Positions 8,187-18,628 of a stretch of DNA of 64,000 nt are shown here, piece after piece. The translations under genes were made by a program, and so were the position numbers. How positions within the stretch are numbered: position 1 is the first letter of the stretch; each line of letters begins with the position of its first letter. The notes beneath the pieces were generated by a model. The model was not told the origin of the DNA. It ran no database searches and saw only the letters and a list, made by a program, of their open reading frames with translations. The stretch is taken from NCBI RefSeq assembly GCF_004010325.2, contig NZ_SADR02000001.1:82239-146238 (forward strand), read 5' to 3'. Origin of the DNA: Mesorhizobium sp. M00.F.Ca.ET.216.01.1.1 (lineage in GTDB: Bacteria > Pseudomonadota > Alphaproteobacteria > Rhizobiales > Rhizobiaceae).

Positions 8187-10166
8187 GTGTCCCAGCCGCT
8201 CCATCACGTGTCCCGCCGTTCGTTGCTGGCGAGTGCCGCCGCTACGGGAGCGCTGATCATGCTGCATCCGTTCTCCGCTCGCGCACAGGCCAACCAGGCG
8301 CACCTCAGGATCATGGAGACGACCGACATCCATGTGAACGTACTGCCTTACGATTACTACGCCGACAAGGCGAACGACACGATGGGGTTGTCGCGGACGG
8401 CCTCGCTGATCGCGGCGGTGCGCAAGGAAGCCACCAACGCGATGCTGATCGACAATGGCGACCTTCTGCAGGGCAACCCGATGGGCGACTACATCGCCTA
8501 TGAGAAGGGGATGAAAGAGGGCGACCTCCACCCGATCATGAAAGGCATGAACCTGCTCGGCTACGAATGCTCCACGCTCGGCAACCATGAGTTCAATTAC
8601 GGCCTGTCTTTCATGGACAAGGTGCTGGCCGGCGCCAATTTTCCGTTCGTCTGCGCGAACCTGGTCCGCGGCACCGCACTCGCCGCGAATCCGCGCGACG
8701 ACAAGCTCTATCTCACGCCCTATGTCATCCTCGACAAGAAGATCAGGGATGGGTCGGGTGCCGAGCAGCCGATCAGGATCGGCATCATCGGCTTCGTGCC
8801 GCCGCAGATCATGGTCTGGGACTTGAAGAATCTCGAGGGCAACGTCAAGACGCGCGACATCGTCGAGGCGGCCAGAGCGTGGGTGCCGCAAATGAAGGAG
8901 GAGGGCGCCGATATCGTCATCGCGCTTTCCCATTCCGGCATCGACATCAAGCAGGGCGAGATGATGGAGAACGCCTCGTTCTTCGTTGCCGGCGTGGAGG
9001 GTATCGACGCTGTCTTCACCGGCCACCAGCATCTTGTCTTCCCCGGCAAGAAGGACTTTCAGTCGCTCGAAGCCGTCGACACCGAAAAAGGCACGCTGCA
9101 AGGCAAGCCCGCCGTGATGGGTGGCTTCTGGGGCTCGCATATGGGGCTGATCGACTTGTTGCTGGAGCGCGATGGGTCGCAATGGCGGGTTGTTTCGGCC
9201 ACCTCCGAGGCGCGGCCGATCTTTGAGCGGGTCGAAAAAAAGAACAAGGCGACGGTCGCCGACGACCAGCACATTGTCGATGCGCTCAAGCAGGACCACG
9301 AGGCGACGCTTGCCTATGTGCGCCGGCCCGTCGGCAAGACCTCGGCGCCACTCTATTCCTACTTCGCGCTGGTCGCCGACGACCCATCGGTACAGATCGT
9401 CAGCCAGGCGCAGAGCTGGTATCTGAAGGACATCCTCAAGAACACCAAATGGAAGGATGTGCCGCTGCTGTCGGCGGCGGCGCCATTCAAGGCAGGCGGA
9501 CGCAACGGCGCCGACTACTACACCGACGTGCCGGTGGGCGATATCGCCATCAAGAACGTCGCTGATCTCTATCTCTATCCGAACACCGTCCGCGCGGTCG
9601 AAATCACCGGGGCGGAGGTGAAGGAATGGCTGGAAATGTCGGCCGGCATCTTCAACCGGATCGAGCCGGGCAAGGCCGACCAGGCGCTCATCAACACCGA
9701 TTTTCCATCCTACAATTTCGACGTCATCGACGGCGTCACCTACAGGATCGACCTGTCGCAGCCGTCGAAATATGATCCGAAAGGCGGGCTGGCGAATGCC
9801 GGTTCAAACCGCATTGTCGACTTGAAGTTCGACGGAAAGCCAATTGATCTGGCACAGAAATTCGTCGTGGTGACCAACAATTACCGTGCCGGTGGCGGTG
9901 GCAATTTTCCGGAGATCAATGCCTCGAAGATCATCTACGAGGCGCCGGACACCAACCGCGACGTGATCGTGCGCTTCATCATCAATCAGGGCACGATCAA
10001 CCCGTCGGCGGACTCCAACTGGTCGTTTGCGCCATTGCCTGGAACCAGCGTCGTGTTCGAGACAGGCGCCAAGGCGAAGGATTTTATCGCTGAGGTGAAA
10101 TCGCTGAAGATCGAATCGGCGGGCGAGGGCGAAGCGGGGTTTGCGAAGTACCGCATCACCCTCTGA
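8187..10166 (+). CDS. cpdB: Bifunctional 2',3'-cyclic-nucleotide 2'-phosphodiesterase/3'-nucleotidase
   Basis: Periplasmic salvage enzyme that hydrolyses 2',3'-cyclic nucleotides and 3'-nucleotides, releasing nucleosides and phosphate. 659 residues. It starts at GTG 8187 after a GAAGGA site. The N-terminus is a twin-arginine signal (SRRSLLAS, hydrophobic stretch, then ARAQA cleavage). The metallophosphoesterase domain shows TTDIHVN, DNGDLLQGNP, GNHEFNYG, SHSG and TGHQH. The 5'-nucleotidase C-terminal domain covers roughly residues 380-600, with AGGRNGADYYTDV and NNYRAGGGGNFP. The Tat signal suggests the metal is loaded in the cytoplasm. Confidence 0.95.
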   Translation: MSQPLHHVSRRSLLASAAATGALIMLHPFSARAQANQAHLRIMETTDIHVNVLPYDYYADKANDTMGLSRTASLIAAVRKEATNAMLIDNGDLLQGNPMGDYIAYEKGMKEGDLHPIMKGMNLLGYECSTLGNHEFNYGLSFMDKVLAGANFPFVCANLVRGTALAANPRDDKLYLTPYVILDKKIRDGSGAEQPIRIGIIGFVPPQIMVWDLKNLEGNVKTRDIVEAARAWVPQMKEEGADIVIALSHSGIDIKQGEMMENASFFVAGVEGIDAVFTGHQHLVFPGKKDFQSLEAVDTEKGTLQGKPAVMGGFWGSHMGLIDLLLERDGSQWRVVSATSEARPIFERVEKKNKATVADDQHIVDALKQDHEATLAYVRRPVGKTSAPLYSYFALVADDPSVQIVSQAQSWYLKDILKNTKWKDVPLLSAAAPFKAGGRNGADYYTDVPVGDIAIKNVADLYLYPNTVRAVEITGAEVKEWLEMSAGIFNRIEPGKADQALINTDFPSYNFDVIDGVTYRIDLSQPSKYDPKGGLANAGSNRIVDLKFDGKPIDLAQKFVVVTNNYRAGGGGNFPEINASKIIYEAPDTNRDVIVRFIINQGTINPSADSNWSFAPLPGTSVVFETGAKAKDFIAEVKSLKIESAGEGEAGFAKYRITL

Positions 10167-10427
10167 AAACCGCTACGCCTTGTGACCACCTGGGTGACCA
10201 CCTGGCGGACATCTGATCGAACGCCGCTCCCAATAGCATTCGATTGGGAAACGGGCGGCCTCGAACGAAAACGCACAGCCCCGCCAGCCGGAGCTTCAGC
10301 GCTTTCCAGTGAGTTCTCCACGATTTTCCACGTCATCAATGGGAACTTCAAGCTGGCAGGAAGCCAACGTGGCCGCCAGCTTCGGAATCGCTATGGTTGC
10401 GGCAGCCCGTATGCGATAGTTTTAGCG

Positions 10428-10562
10428 ATGCGTTATGTTATCGTCATCTGCGCCATCGCCTTCTTCCTGATCTGGGACGGCCTTTACAATCATGGCCACT
10501 ATCTCGACGTCACGGTCAGGGAGATGTCGCGCGTCGTGCGTTATATAACCGGCACGGTCTAA
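10428..10562 (+). CDS. Small single-pass membrane protein (44 aa)
   Basis: Begins MRYVIVICAIAFFLIWDGLYN and continues with a short basic/acidic tail (VREMSRVVRYITGTV). There is one N-terminal transmembrane helix with a WDGLYN exit. I believe short proteins with this pattern recur in Rhizobiales, but no function is known. The open frame extends upstream to 10182, but that part is low-complexity and does not look coding. It lies between cpdB and a Dabb gene, with no clear ribosome-binding site. Confidence 0.5.
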   Translation: MRYVIVICAIAFFLIWDGLYNHGHYLDVTVREMSRVVRYITGTV

Positions 10563-10662
10563 GCTCTCCGCTGTCCAAGTGCCATCGGCGCGACATCGTT
10601 GCCGGTTGACGCGACGTTTTTGCTGACACAAAAGGTGCGCAAATCGATCGAGGAGGCTTGGC

Positions 10663-10950
10663 TTGATCCGGCATATCGTTTTCTTTAGCGCTCGGCGCAA
10701 GGAGGATGTGGAGGCCGTGCGCAAGGGCTTGCTGGCGCTGGCCAAGATCCCGCATTCCTGCATCTTCGAAGTGAGCCTCAACACCAAGGTCGATCCGCTG
10801 TCGGATGCGATCGATGTGGTCGTCTATGCCGAATTTGAGGACGATGCGGCTCTCGCCGCCTACAAGGCGCATCCGCTGTACGCCGAGACAACCAGCCAGG
10901 TCAAACCTTTGCGCGAACTGCGTTATTCGGCCGATGTCGTGGCGGCCTGA
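10663..10950 (+). CDS. Dabb (stress-responsive alpha/beta barrel) family protein
   Basis: 95 residues. It begins MIRHIVFFSAR, the typical Dabb opening with the conserved His, and continues with a ferredoxin-like alpha/beta fold: VDVVVYAEFEDDAALAAYKAHPLY near residues 50-72. The start is TTG 10663, supported by a strong AGGAGG nine bases upstream. Members form dimers; the role here is unknown. Confidence 0.82.
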   Translation: MIRHIVFFSARRKEDVEAVRKGLLALAKIPHSCIFEVSLNTKVDPLSDAIDVVVYAEFEDDAALAAYKAHPLYAETTSQVKPLRELRYSADVVAA

Positions 10951-11113
10951 CCGAGCGCCTGTGACAGAAGATGCCTTTTCCGACGTCCGGCGAAATAGCC
11001 GGGCGGGGAATTTGTCTGCCCCTCGCCGGCCGAGGCGGCGACCGAAAGAAACGGGCTCGATCTTCTGCCGCACGCCCGGCCGGCGCTCTCGCAATACACA
11101 AGATAAAGCGCTC

Positions 11114-11239
11114 CTATTCCGTCTGGACGGCAGACCGCTCTGCCGGGTCGACGCCTGGCTGCTTTGGGGCGTTCCAGATCAGCACTGCAATAACTGCAAT
11201 CGCAACGATCACCGCGGCTACCAACAAGACATTTCTCAT
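11114..11239 (-). CDS. Possible small membrane protein (41 aa)
   Basis: Begins MRNVLLVAAVIVAIAVIAVLIW, one long hydrophobic helix, followed by a polar tail (PKQPGVDPAERSAVQTE). The composition fits a real single-pass peptide, although the ribosome-binding site before ATG 11239 is weak. It is on the opposite strand to its neighbours in a gap of about 430 bases. No family is recognised. Confidence 0.4.
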   Translation of the reverse strand: MRNVLLVAAVIVAIAVIAVLIWNAPKQPGVDPAERSAVQTE

Positions 11240-11382
11240 ATGGGTGACGTAGGCCGGTATTCGACAGCGACAAGCATGCCGATTTTTCGCGCACTCTCGA
11301 CCGGCGATCAGCCGCCTGGATTCTCGCGGCTTCAGGCGAAGCTCTTGAACCAATTTCCGGAATGATGCACATCGCGCCGGCA

Positions 11383-12264
11383 ATGACCACAACACCGCCA
11401 AGCCCTCGTCCGCTCGATCACCTAGTGCTGCCGACTGCGAGCCTCGAGGTGGCGCGGGCGCGGTTGGGCTCGCTTGGCTTTATCGTGGCGCCGACCGGCC
11501 TTCATCCTTTCGGTACTGAGAACTGCTGCGTCTTCCTCGCCGACGGTACCTATCTCGAACCGCTTGCGGTCGGGAGCGAGCAAATCGCGGGAAATGCGAT
11601 TGCCAAGGGCAATGTCTTCGTCGCGCGAGATCGCATCTATCGCGACAAATGCGGCAATGAAGGATTTTCCGCTGTGGCCCTGGGTACCCGCAATGCCGAT
11701 CAGGATCATGCACGTTATGTCGAGGCCGACCTGTCGGCAGGAGATATGCTGAGCTTTTCGCGGGCCTTCACCGATGCGACGGGAAAGAGCGATACGGCAT
11801 CGTTCAAACTGGCCTTCGCTTCCGGCAGCGGGGCAACGGACGCATTCCTGTTCGCCTGCGAGCGGATCAATGCGCCCAAGGGGGACCGCACGGCGTTGCA
11901 GGCCCATGCCAACGGCGCAACCGGCACAGCCGAAGTCGTGGCGGTTAGCGATGTGCCTTCAGAGCAGCACCGATTGATTTCGATCGCGGCAGGCATCGGG
12001 GAGGGAGACAGCGATGTGTTTGAGTTGCCGAATGCGACCCTGACCGTGCTCGATCCTGCAGCTATTGCGGAGCGCTTCGGCATGCCGGTAGGTGCGCCGT
12101 CAAAATTCCGATTTGCGGGGATCGTCTTTTCGGTCCAGCGCGCCGACGTCGTCGCAAGGCTGCTTGTAGCCAATTCCATCGAACACGACATACGCGGCAA
12201 TGATATTGTCGTGCGGCCGGCACCCGGACAGGGCGCTGCCTTCATTTTCCGGGAGATCAAATGA
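11383..12264 (+). CDS. VOC family protein (glyoxalase-like domain)
   Basis: About 293 residues with a glyoxalase-like fold: RPLDHLVLPTASLE at the start, carrying the first metal-site His, then GLHPFGTEN and FLADGTYLEPL, a pattern typical of the glyoxalase_3 group. The catalysed reaction is unknown. ATG 11383 precedes the conserved start; ATG 11362 would add seven residues. The stop overlaps kdsA (ATGA), so the two are probably translated together, although no functional link to Kdo synthesis is known. Confidence 0.8.
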   Translation: MTTTPPSPRPLDHLVLPTASLEVARARLGSLGFIVAPTGLHPFGTENCCVFLADGTYLEPLAVGSEQIAGNAIAKGNVFVARDRIYRDKCGNEGFSAVALGTRNADQDHARYVEADLSAGDMLSFSRAFTDATGKSDTASFKLAFASGSGATDAFLFACERINAPKGDRTALQAHANGATGTAEVVAVSDVPSEQHRLISIAAGIGEGDSDVFELPNATLTVLDPAAIAERFGMPVGAPSKFRFAGIVFSVQRADVVARLLVANSIEHDIRGNDIVVRPAPGQGAAFIFREIK

Positions 12265-13112
12265 GCAAGCCCAATTCCCTGGCGCCCAATTCGTTGGTGA
12301 CCGTCGGCAAGGTCGTCTTCGGCAACACTTTGCCGCTCTCGCTGATTGCCGGCCCATGCCAACTGGAATCGCGCCAGCATGCCTTCGATATGGCCGGTGC
12401 GCTGAAGGAACTGACCGGGAGGCTCGGTATCGGGCTGGTCTACAAGACCAGCTACGACAAGGCCAACCGCACCTCGCTCGGTGGGACGCGCGGCGCCGGG
12501 CTCGAGGCGGCGCTGCCGGTGTTCGATGAGCTTCGCAGGGAATTCTCGCTGCCGGTCCTGACCGATATCCATACGGAAGAGCAGTGCGCGGTCGTGGCGC
12601 CGCATGTCGATATCCTGCAGATTCCGGCCTTCCTCAGCCGCCAGACCGATCTGCTGATCGCGGCAGCGAGGACCGGCAAGGCGGTCAATGTGAAGAAAGG
12701 CCAGTTCCTGGCGCCGTGGGACATGAAGAACGTCGTCGCCAAGATCACCGGTTCCGGCAATGCCAATGTGCTGGTCACCGAGCGCGGCGCGTCGTTCGGC
12801 TACAACACGCTGGTGTCCGACATGCGCGCCCTGCCGATCATGGCCGAGATCGGCGCGCCCGTGATTTTCGATGCAACCCATTCCGTTCAGCAGCCTGGCG
12901 GGCAAGGCGGCTCATCGGGCGGCGATCGGCGCTTCGTCGAAACGCTGGCGCGGGCGGCAGTTGCGGTCGGTGTCGCCGGCGTCTTCATCGAGACGCACCA
13001 GGATCCCGACAATGCACCCTCCGACGGCCCCAACATGGTGCCGTTCAAGGATCTTCCGGCACTGCTCGAACGGCTGATGGCGCTCGATCGCGTCGCCAAG
13101 AACGCAGGTTGA
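12261..13112 (+). CDS. kdsA: 3-deoxy-8-phosphooctulonate (Kdo-8-P) synthase
   Basis: Condenses phosphoenolpyruvate with arabinose 5-phosphate to make Kdo-8-P for the LPS inner core. 283 residues, standard length. Seen: AGPCQLES near 31, KTSYDKANRTS near 60, DIHTEEQC near 95, QIPAFLSRQTDLL near 114, KKGQFLAPWD near 137, and DATHSVQQPGG near 200. The cysteine in AGPC and the local motifs are consistent with the metal-dependent class, but I cannot decide this from sequence alone. It overlaps the VOC gene by four bases. Confidence 0.97.
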   Translation: MSKPNSLAPNSLVTVGKVVFGNTLPLSLIAGPCQLESRQHAFDMAGALKELTGRLGIGLVYKTSYDKANRTSLGGTRGAGLEAALPVFDELRREFSLPVLTDIHTEEQCAVVAPHVDILQIPAFLSRQTDLLIAAARTGKAVNVKKGQFLAPWDMKNVVAKITGSGNANVLVTERGASFGYNTLVSDMRALPIMAEIGAPVIFDATHSVQQPGGQGGSSGGDRRFVETLARAAVAVGVAGVFIETHQDPDNAPSDGPNMVPFKDLPALLERLMALDRVAKNAG

Positions 13113-13203
13113 CCTGGTTCAACTTGAACATCCTTTGCTCTAGCCGCCGGCAAGGGCCGGTTGTAGGCTCGCCCGGCAACTGAGCATCTGGCAGGAGGAA
13201 GCC

Positions 13204-13407
13204 ATGTCCGTCGCCCGCGTCACCGAAATCACATCGTCTTCGGAAAAAAGCTTTCAGGACGCCATCGAACAGGGAATTGCGCGCGCCTCAAAAACCTTGA
13301 AGAATGTCGAAGGTGCCTGGATCCAGGACCAGAAGGTCGTCGTCGAGGAGGGCAAGATCGTTGCTTATCGCGTCAATATGAAGGTCACCTTCATTCTCGC
13401 GGAGTGA
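13204..13407 (+). CDS. Dodecin family protein
   Basis: 67 residues, the normal size of dodecin, a hollow dodecamer that stores flavin. The sequence follows the family: VARVTEITSSSEKSFQDAIEQGIARASKTLKNV, then the conserved Trp in GAWIQDQKV and YRVNMKVTFIL at the end. A GGAGG site precedes ATG 13204. It stands between kdsA and the PRC-barrel gene, in the same direction but with gaps of about 90 bases on each side, so it may have its own promoter. Confidence 0.93.
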   Translation: MSVARVTEITSSSEKSFQDAIEQGIARASKTLKNVEGAWIQDQKVVVEEGKIVAYRVNMKVTFILAE

Positions 13408-13492
13408 TCGCCTGCGCCCTCAAAAGTCTGGAACCTTCGTCAGCGCCTCTCATTGTCAATGCATAGTGTCAGACGACAGAGAGGAATACACC

Positions 13493-13858
13493 ATGACAAC
13501 CCAGACAGGACACACCGAGGCCATTGCCGCCTCGCGGGTCATCGGCACAACGGTTTACAATACCGAAGGCAAGCACATCGGCAGCATCGAAGACGTCATG
13601 CTCGACAAGACTTCGAACGGCATCATGTTTGCGGTGATCGGTTTTGGCGGATTTCTCGGCATCGGCGAGAAATATCACGCCATTCCGTGGGCGAGCCTCG
13701 ATTATGACGAGAACAAGGGCGGCTATGTCGTGCCGTTCTCCACGGAACAGCTGAAAGCTGCTCCCGCATATTCGATCAATGAACTGACCGGCGCCGACGG
13801 TGAGGCTGCGCGCGACGCGTCATACAACTATTACAAGGTCGATCCTTACTGGCATTAG
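13493..13858 (+). CDS. PRC-barrel domain-containing protein
   Basis: 121 residues with a PRC-barrel at about 20-80: ASRVIGTTVYNTEGKHIGSIEDVMLD and IPWASLDYD. Proteins of this type in rhizobia are often stress-related; the molecular role is unknown. ATG 13493 has GAGGA upstream, whereas an upstream ATG at 13466 lacks support. A strong bidirectional terminator follows after 20 bases and is shared with the convergent small lipoprotein gene. Confidence 0.88.
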   Translation: MTTQTGHTEAIAASRVIGTTVYNTEGKHIGSIEDVMLDKTSNGIMFAVIGFGGFLGIGEKYHAIPWASLDYDENKGGYVVPFSTEQLKAAPAYSINELTGADGEAARDASYNYYKVDPYWH

Positions 13859-13877
13859 CTGGACAGGCCGGAATCGA

Positions 13878-13906
13878 AAAGGCCCCCGCATCATGCGGGG
13901 GCCTTT
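13878..13906. terminator. Bidirectional Rho-independent terminator
   Basis: Perfect 13-bp inverted repeat AAAGGCCCCCGCA / TGCGGGGGCCTTT around a TCA loop. It lies between the stop of the PRC-barrel gene (+) and the stop of the small lipoprotein gene (-), and its A/T-ended stem can serve both. Confidence 0.85.
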
Positions 13907-13917
13907 GTGCGAGAGAT

Positions 13918-14040
13918 CTACTCCGCCGCGTGAAGGACCGACAATTGCATCGCGCCCTGTTGAGGCTGCTGATTGTTGCAAGACGTCAGGAATGCAGCCG
14001 CGATCAGGAGCAAACTCACGATACCGCCTAACTGGGACAT
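13918..14040 (-). CDS. Small lipoprotein (40 aa)
   Basis: Below the usual annotation size but well supported. A strong AGGAGG lies 10 bases before ATG 14040. The product starts MSQLGGIVSLLLIAAAFLTSC, a lipoprotein signal with lipobox LTSC (Cys21), and the mature part is a Gln-rich 20 residues (CNNQQPQQGAM...). It would be lipid-anchored in the envelope. It converges on the PRC-barrel gene and shares its terminator, and is divergent from the eno region. No family recognised. Confidence 0.7.
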   Translation of the reverse strand: MSQLGGIVSLLLIAAAFLTSCNNQQPQQGAMQLSVLHAAE

Positions 14041-14119
14041 GGCGAAACTCCTCCTGTTTCGCCCCTCGCAGCCACAACCATAGACCAGAAACCATCATGC
14101 TGCGCATGACTTATGATAA

Positions 14120-15523
<1,404 letters not shown>

Positions 15524-15546
15524 TTCCAGCAAGATCCGGAATGACG

Positions 15547-15574
15547 AGGGCGGGGACATTCCCGCCCTTTTTGT
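15547..15574 (+). terminator. Rho-independent terminator of eno
   Basis: AGGGCGGG-GACATT-CCCGCCCT stem followed by TTTTG and a further run of T, 24 bases after the eno stop. Confidence 0.85.
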
Positions 15575-15653
15575 TTTTCAGCGCCAATCCAGCCGCCCGT
15601 AACCGTCCATTAAGCACAATCGGGCGAGAACAGTACGACGAAGGATTTGGACC

Positions 15654-15977
15654 ATGTGGACGCGCCAGCACAAGCAGAGAAACACCGGCCGGCTGATCAT
15701 CCCCTCGCTCTGCGTGGCGTTCCTGGCCTATTTCGGTTTCCACGCTTATCACGGTGAGTTCGGCATCTATTCCAAATATCAGCTTGAAGCCGAAACCGTC
15801 GAATTGCAGGGCAAGCTCGATGCCGTCAAGGCGCGCCGGGTCGATCTTGAGCGGCGCGTCCAACTGATGCATGAGGGCACGCTGGAGAAGGACATGCTCG
15901 ACGAGCAGGCGCGCAAGGCGCTCAATCTGTCCCAGGCCGACGAGATTACCATCATGCTGCCAGCCAAGGCAAAATAA
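15654..15977 (+). CDS. ftsB: Septum formation initiator (FtsB/DivIC family)
   Basis: 107-residue bitopic division protein that would join FtsL and FtsQ in the divisome. A transmembrane helix lies at about 14-32 (LIIPSLCVAFLAYFGFHAY), then a coiled coil at about 40-80 (LEAETVELQGKLDAVKARRVDLERRV), and a short C-terminal segment ARKALNLSQADE. Position between eno and pdhA is the conserved order in this group. The start ATG has AAGGA about 10 bases upstream. Confidence 0.88.
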   Translation: MWTRQHKQRNTGRLIIPSLCVAFLAYFGFHAYHGEFGIYSKYQLEAETVELQGKLDAVKARRVDLERRVQLMHEGTLEKDMLDEQARKALNLSQADEITIMLPAKAK

Positions 15978-16150
15978 CTAGATTTAAGTTAATCGGTGAT
16001 ATTTGCAATGATTTTAACCGCTTAGATGCATGCCAGCCATGCGTTTTTCAGCATGGCGAAACGCTTTCTCGCATGTTAGCCTCCCTCAAATCGGTGGGGA
16101 GAACTGATCTCCCTCAGTGTCCACGAAGAGACGCCAACAGGGAGTGATGC

Positions 16151-17191
16151 ATGGCCACCGCCGCCAGAAAAGCGCCTGCCAAATCCAAATCCGACGTTAA
16201 ATCGTCGGGACTTTCCACCCCCAAACCTGTCGATTTCACCAAGGGCGAGGAGCTTGACGCCTACCGTCGCATGCTGCTCATCCGCCGCTTCGAGGAAAAG
16301 GCCGGGCAGCTTTACGGCATGGGCTTCATCGGCGGCTTCTGCCATCTCTATATCGGCCAGGAAGCGGTTGTCACCGGCATGAAGATGGCGCTGATCGATG
16401 GTGACCAGATGATCACCGCCTACCGCGACCACGGCCACATGCTGGCTATGGAACTGTCACCGCGCGGGGTCATGGCCGAACTGACAGGGCGCCGCGGCGG
16501 CCTGTCCAGGGGCAAGGGTGGCTCCATGCACATGTTCTCCAAGGAAAAGCATTTTTACGGCGGCCACGGCATTGTCGGCGCGCAGGTGTCGCTCGGTACC
16601 GGCCTCGCTTTTGCGAACCGCTATCGCGGCAACAACAACGTGACGCTGACCTATTTCGGTGACGGCGCTGCCAACCAGGGCCAGGTCTACGAGAGCTTCA
16701 ACATGGCTTCGCTGTGGAAGCTGCCGGTGATCTACATCATCGAGAACAACCGCTACGCCATGGGCACCTCGGTCTCGCGCTCGTCGGCCGAGACGGATTT
16801 CTCGCACCGCGGCGCCTCGTTCAAGATTCCCGGCATCCAGGTCGACGGCATGGATGTGCGTGCGGTGAAGGCAGCCGGCGATCTCGCCACCGAATGGTGC
16901 CGCGCCGGCAAGGGCCCGCTGATCCTCGAAATGCAGACCTATCGCTACCGCGGCCACTCGATGTCCGATCCGGCCAAATACCGCTCCAAAGAAGAAGTGC
17001 AGAAGATGCGCTCCGAGCGTGACCCGATCGAGCAGGTCAAGGCGCGCCTGATCGGGAAGAAGTGGGCAAGCGAGGATGAGCTCAAGGCCATCGACAAGGA
17101 GGTCCGCGACGTCGTCGCCGATGCGGCCGAATTCGCCCAGAACGACGCGGAGCCGGATCCGTCCCAGCTCTGGACCGACATCGTATTGTAA
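16151..17191 (+). CDS. pdhA: Pyruvate dehydrogenase E1 component, alpha subunit
   Basis: Thiamine diphosphate-dependent decarboxylation of pyruvate, first step of the PDH complex. 346 residues: a basic, alanine-rich N-terminal tail of about 30 residues, then the E1-alpha domain. The TPP/Mg motif is GDGAANQG near residue 170 continuing to IIENNRYAMGT. The phosphorylation-loop equivalent YRGHSMSDP lies near 270. ATG 16151 follows AGGGAG. First gene of the pdhA-pdhB-pdhC-lpd-lipA run; pdhB begins 15 bases after its stop. Confidence 0.97.
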   Translation: MATAARKAPAKSKSDVKSSGLSTPKPVDFTKGEELDAYRRMLLIRRFEEKAGQLYGMGFIGGFCHLYIGQEAVVTGMKMALIDGDQMITAYRDHGHMLAMELSPRGVMAELTGRRGGLSRGKGGSMHMFSKEKHFYGGHGIVGAQVSLGTGLAFANRYRGNNNVTLTYFGDGAANQGQVYESFNMASLWKLPVIYIIENNRYAMGTSVSRSSAETDFSHRGASFKIPGIQVDGMDVRAVKAAGDLATEWCRAGKGPLILEMQTYRYRGHSMSDPAKYRSKEEVQKMRSERDPIEQVKARLIGKKWASEDELKAIDKEVRDVVADAAEFAQNDAEPDPSQLWTDIVL

Positions 17192-17206
17192 CGAGAGGGC
17201 AAGGAC

Positions 17207-18610
17207 ATGCCGATCGAAATTCTCATGCCCGCTCTCTCGCCGACCATGGAAGAGGGCAATCTTTCCAAGTGGTTGAAAAACGAAGGCGACAAGGTTGTTG
17301 CCGGCGACGTCATTGCCGAGATCGAGACCGACAAGGCGACGATGGAAGTCGAAGCCGTCGACGAAGGCACGTTGGGCAAGATCCTGATTGAGGCGGGCAC
17401 CGAAGGCGTCAAGGTCAACACGCCGATTGCCGTGCTTCTGCAGGATGGTGAAAGTGTTGCTGATGTCGGCAAGGCTGCCTCACCCGCCAAAGCGGAGGCG
17501 CCGGCAAAGGCAGAAGCTCCAGCTGCAGCCGAAGAAAAGGCACCTGCGCAGACGCCGGCCGCAGCGCCTGTAGCTGCTGCACCAAAACTGGAAATCGCCG
17601 CCGATCCGGATATCCCGGCCGGCACCGAAATGGTCTCGACCACGGTGCGCGAGGCGCTGCGTGACGCGATGGCCGAGGAAATGCGGCGCGACGGCGATGT
17701 CTTCATCATGGGCGAGGAGGTCGCCGAGTACCAGGGCGCCTACAAGATCACGCAAGGGCTGCTGCAGGAATTCGGGGCGCGGCGCGTCGTCGACACGCCG
17801 ATCACCGAGCATGGTTTTGCCGGCGTCGGTGTCGGAGCCGCGATGGCCGGCCTGAAGCCGATCGTCGAATTCATGACCTTCAACTTCGCCATGCAGGCGA
17901 TTGACCAGATCATCAATTCCGCCGCCAAGACGCTCTATATGTCCGGCGGCCAGATGGGCGCGCCGATCGTGTTTCGCGGGCCGAACGGTGCGGCTGCCCG
18001 CGTCGCCGCCCAGCATTCGCAGTGTTACGCCGCCTGGTACAGCCACATCCCCGGCCTGAAGGTGGTGATGCCTTACACGGCGGCCGACGCGAAGGGCCTG
18101 CTCAAGGCTGCGATCCGCGATCCGAACCCGGTCATCTTCCTCGAGAACGAGATCCTCTACGGACATTCCTTCGACGTGCCGAAGATGGACGATTTCGTGC
18201 TGCCGATCGGCAAGGCGCGCATCCACAAATCTGGCAAGGATGTCACCATCGTCTCCTTTGGCATCGGCATGACCTATGCAGTCAAGGCCGAGGCCGAATT
18301 GCGCGGCATGGGTATCGATGCCGAGATCATCGACCTTAGAACCGTCCGTCCGCTCGACTTCGACACGATCATCGCCTCGGTCAAGAAGACCAATCGGCTG
18401 GTGGTGGTGGAGGAAGGCTATCCGCAGAACTCGGTCGGCGATCATATCGCCAACCAGGTGTCGCAGCGCGCCTTCGATTTCCTCGATGCGCCGGTCATCA
18501 CCATTGCCGGCAAGGACGTTCCGATGCCCTATGCGGCGAACCTCGAGAAGCTGGCGTTGCCCAATGTCGGCGAGGTTGTCGAGGCGGTCAAAGCCGTCAC
18601 ATATCGCTGA
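17207..18610 (+). CDS. pdhB: Pyruvate dehydrogenase E1 component, beta subunit, with N-terminal lipoyl domain
   Basis: 467 residues. Residues 1-80 are a lipoyl domain (lipoyl lysine in [10 protein letters not shown]), followed by an Ala/Pro/Lys-rich linker (about 85-130) and the E1-beta transketolase-like domain ([17 protein letters not shown], then [17 protein letters not shown]). A lipoyl domain on E1-beta is a known rhizobial/alphaproteobacterial arrangement and gives the complex an extra swinging arm. The lipoyl sequence is nearly identical to the one in pdhC, suggesting duplication or gene conversion. Confidence 0.96.
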   Translation: MPIEILMPALSPTMEEGNLSKWLKNEGDKVVAGDVIAEIETDKATMEVEAVDEGTLGKILIEAGTEGVKVNTPIAVLLQDGESVADVGKAASPAKAEAPAKAEAPAAAEEKAPAQTPAAAPVAAAPKLEIAADPDIPAGTEMVSTTVREALRDAMAEEMRRDGDVFIMGEEVAEYQGAYKITQGLLQEFGARRVVDTPITEHGFAGVGVGAAMAGLKPIVEFMTFNFAMQAIDQIINSAAKTLYMSGGQMGAPIVFRGPNGAAARVAAQHSQCYAAWYSHIPGLKVVMPYTAADAKGLLKAAIRDPNPVIFLENEILYGHSFDVPKMDDFVLPIGKARIHKSGKDVTIVSFGIGMTYAVKAEAELRGMGIDAEIIDLRTVRPLDFDTIIASVKKTNRLVVVEEGYPQNSVGDHIANQVSQRAFDFLDAPVITIAGKDVPMPYAANLEKLALPNVGEVVEAVKAVTYR

Positions 18611-18628
18611 GCAGGGCGGGAGGACAAA

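Noticed and set aside
10182..10205. Perfect tandem GTGACCACCTGG pair after cpdB
   Set aside because: Only two 12-bp copies with no link to a gene or hairpin; likely chance duplication.
16095..16115. GGGGAGA/TCTCCC hairpin upstream of pdhA
   Set aside because: Short, no T run, and resembles a fragment of the ATCTCCCC repeat family; too little to call an operator.
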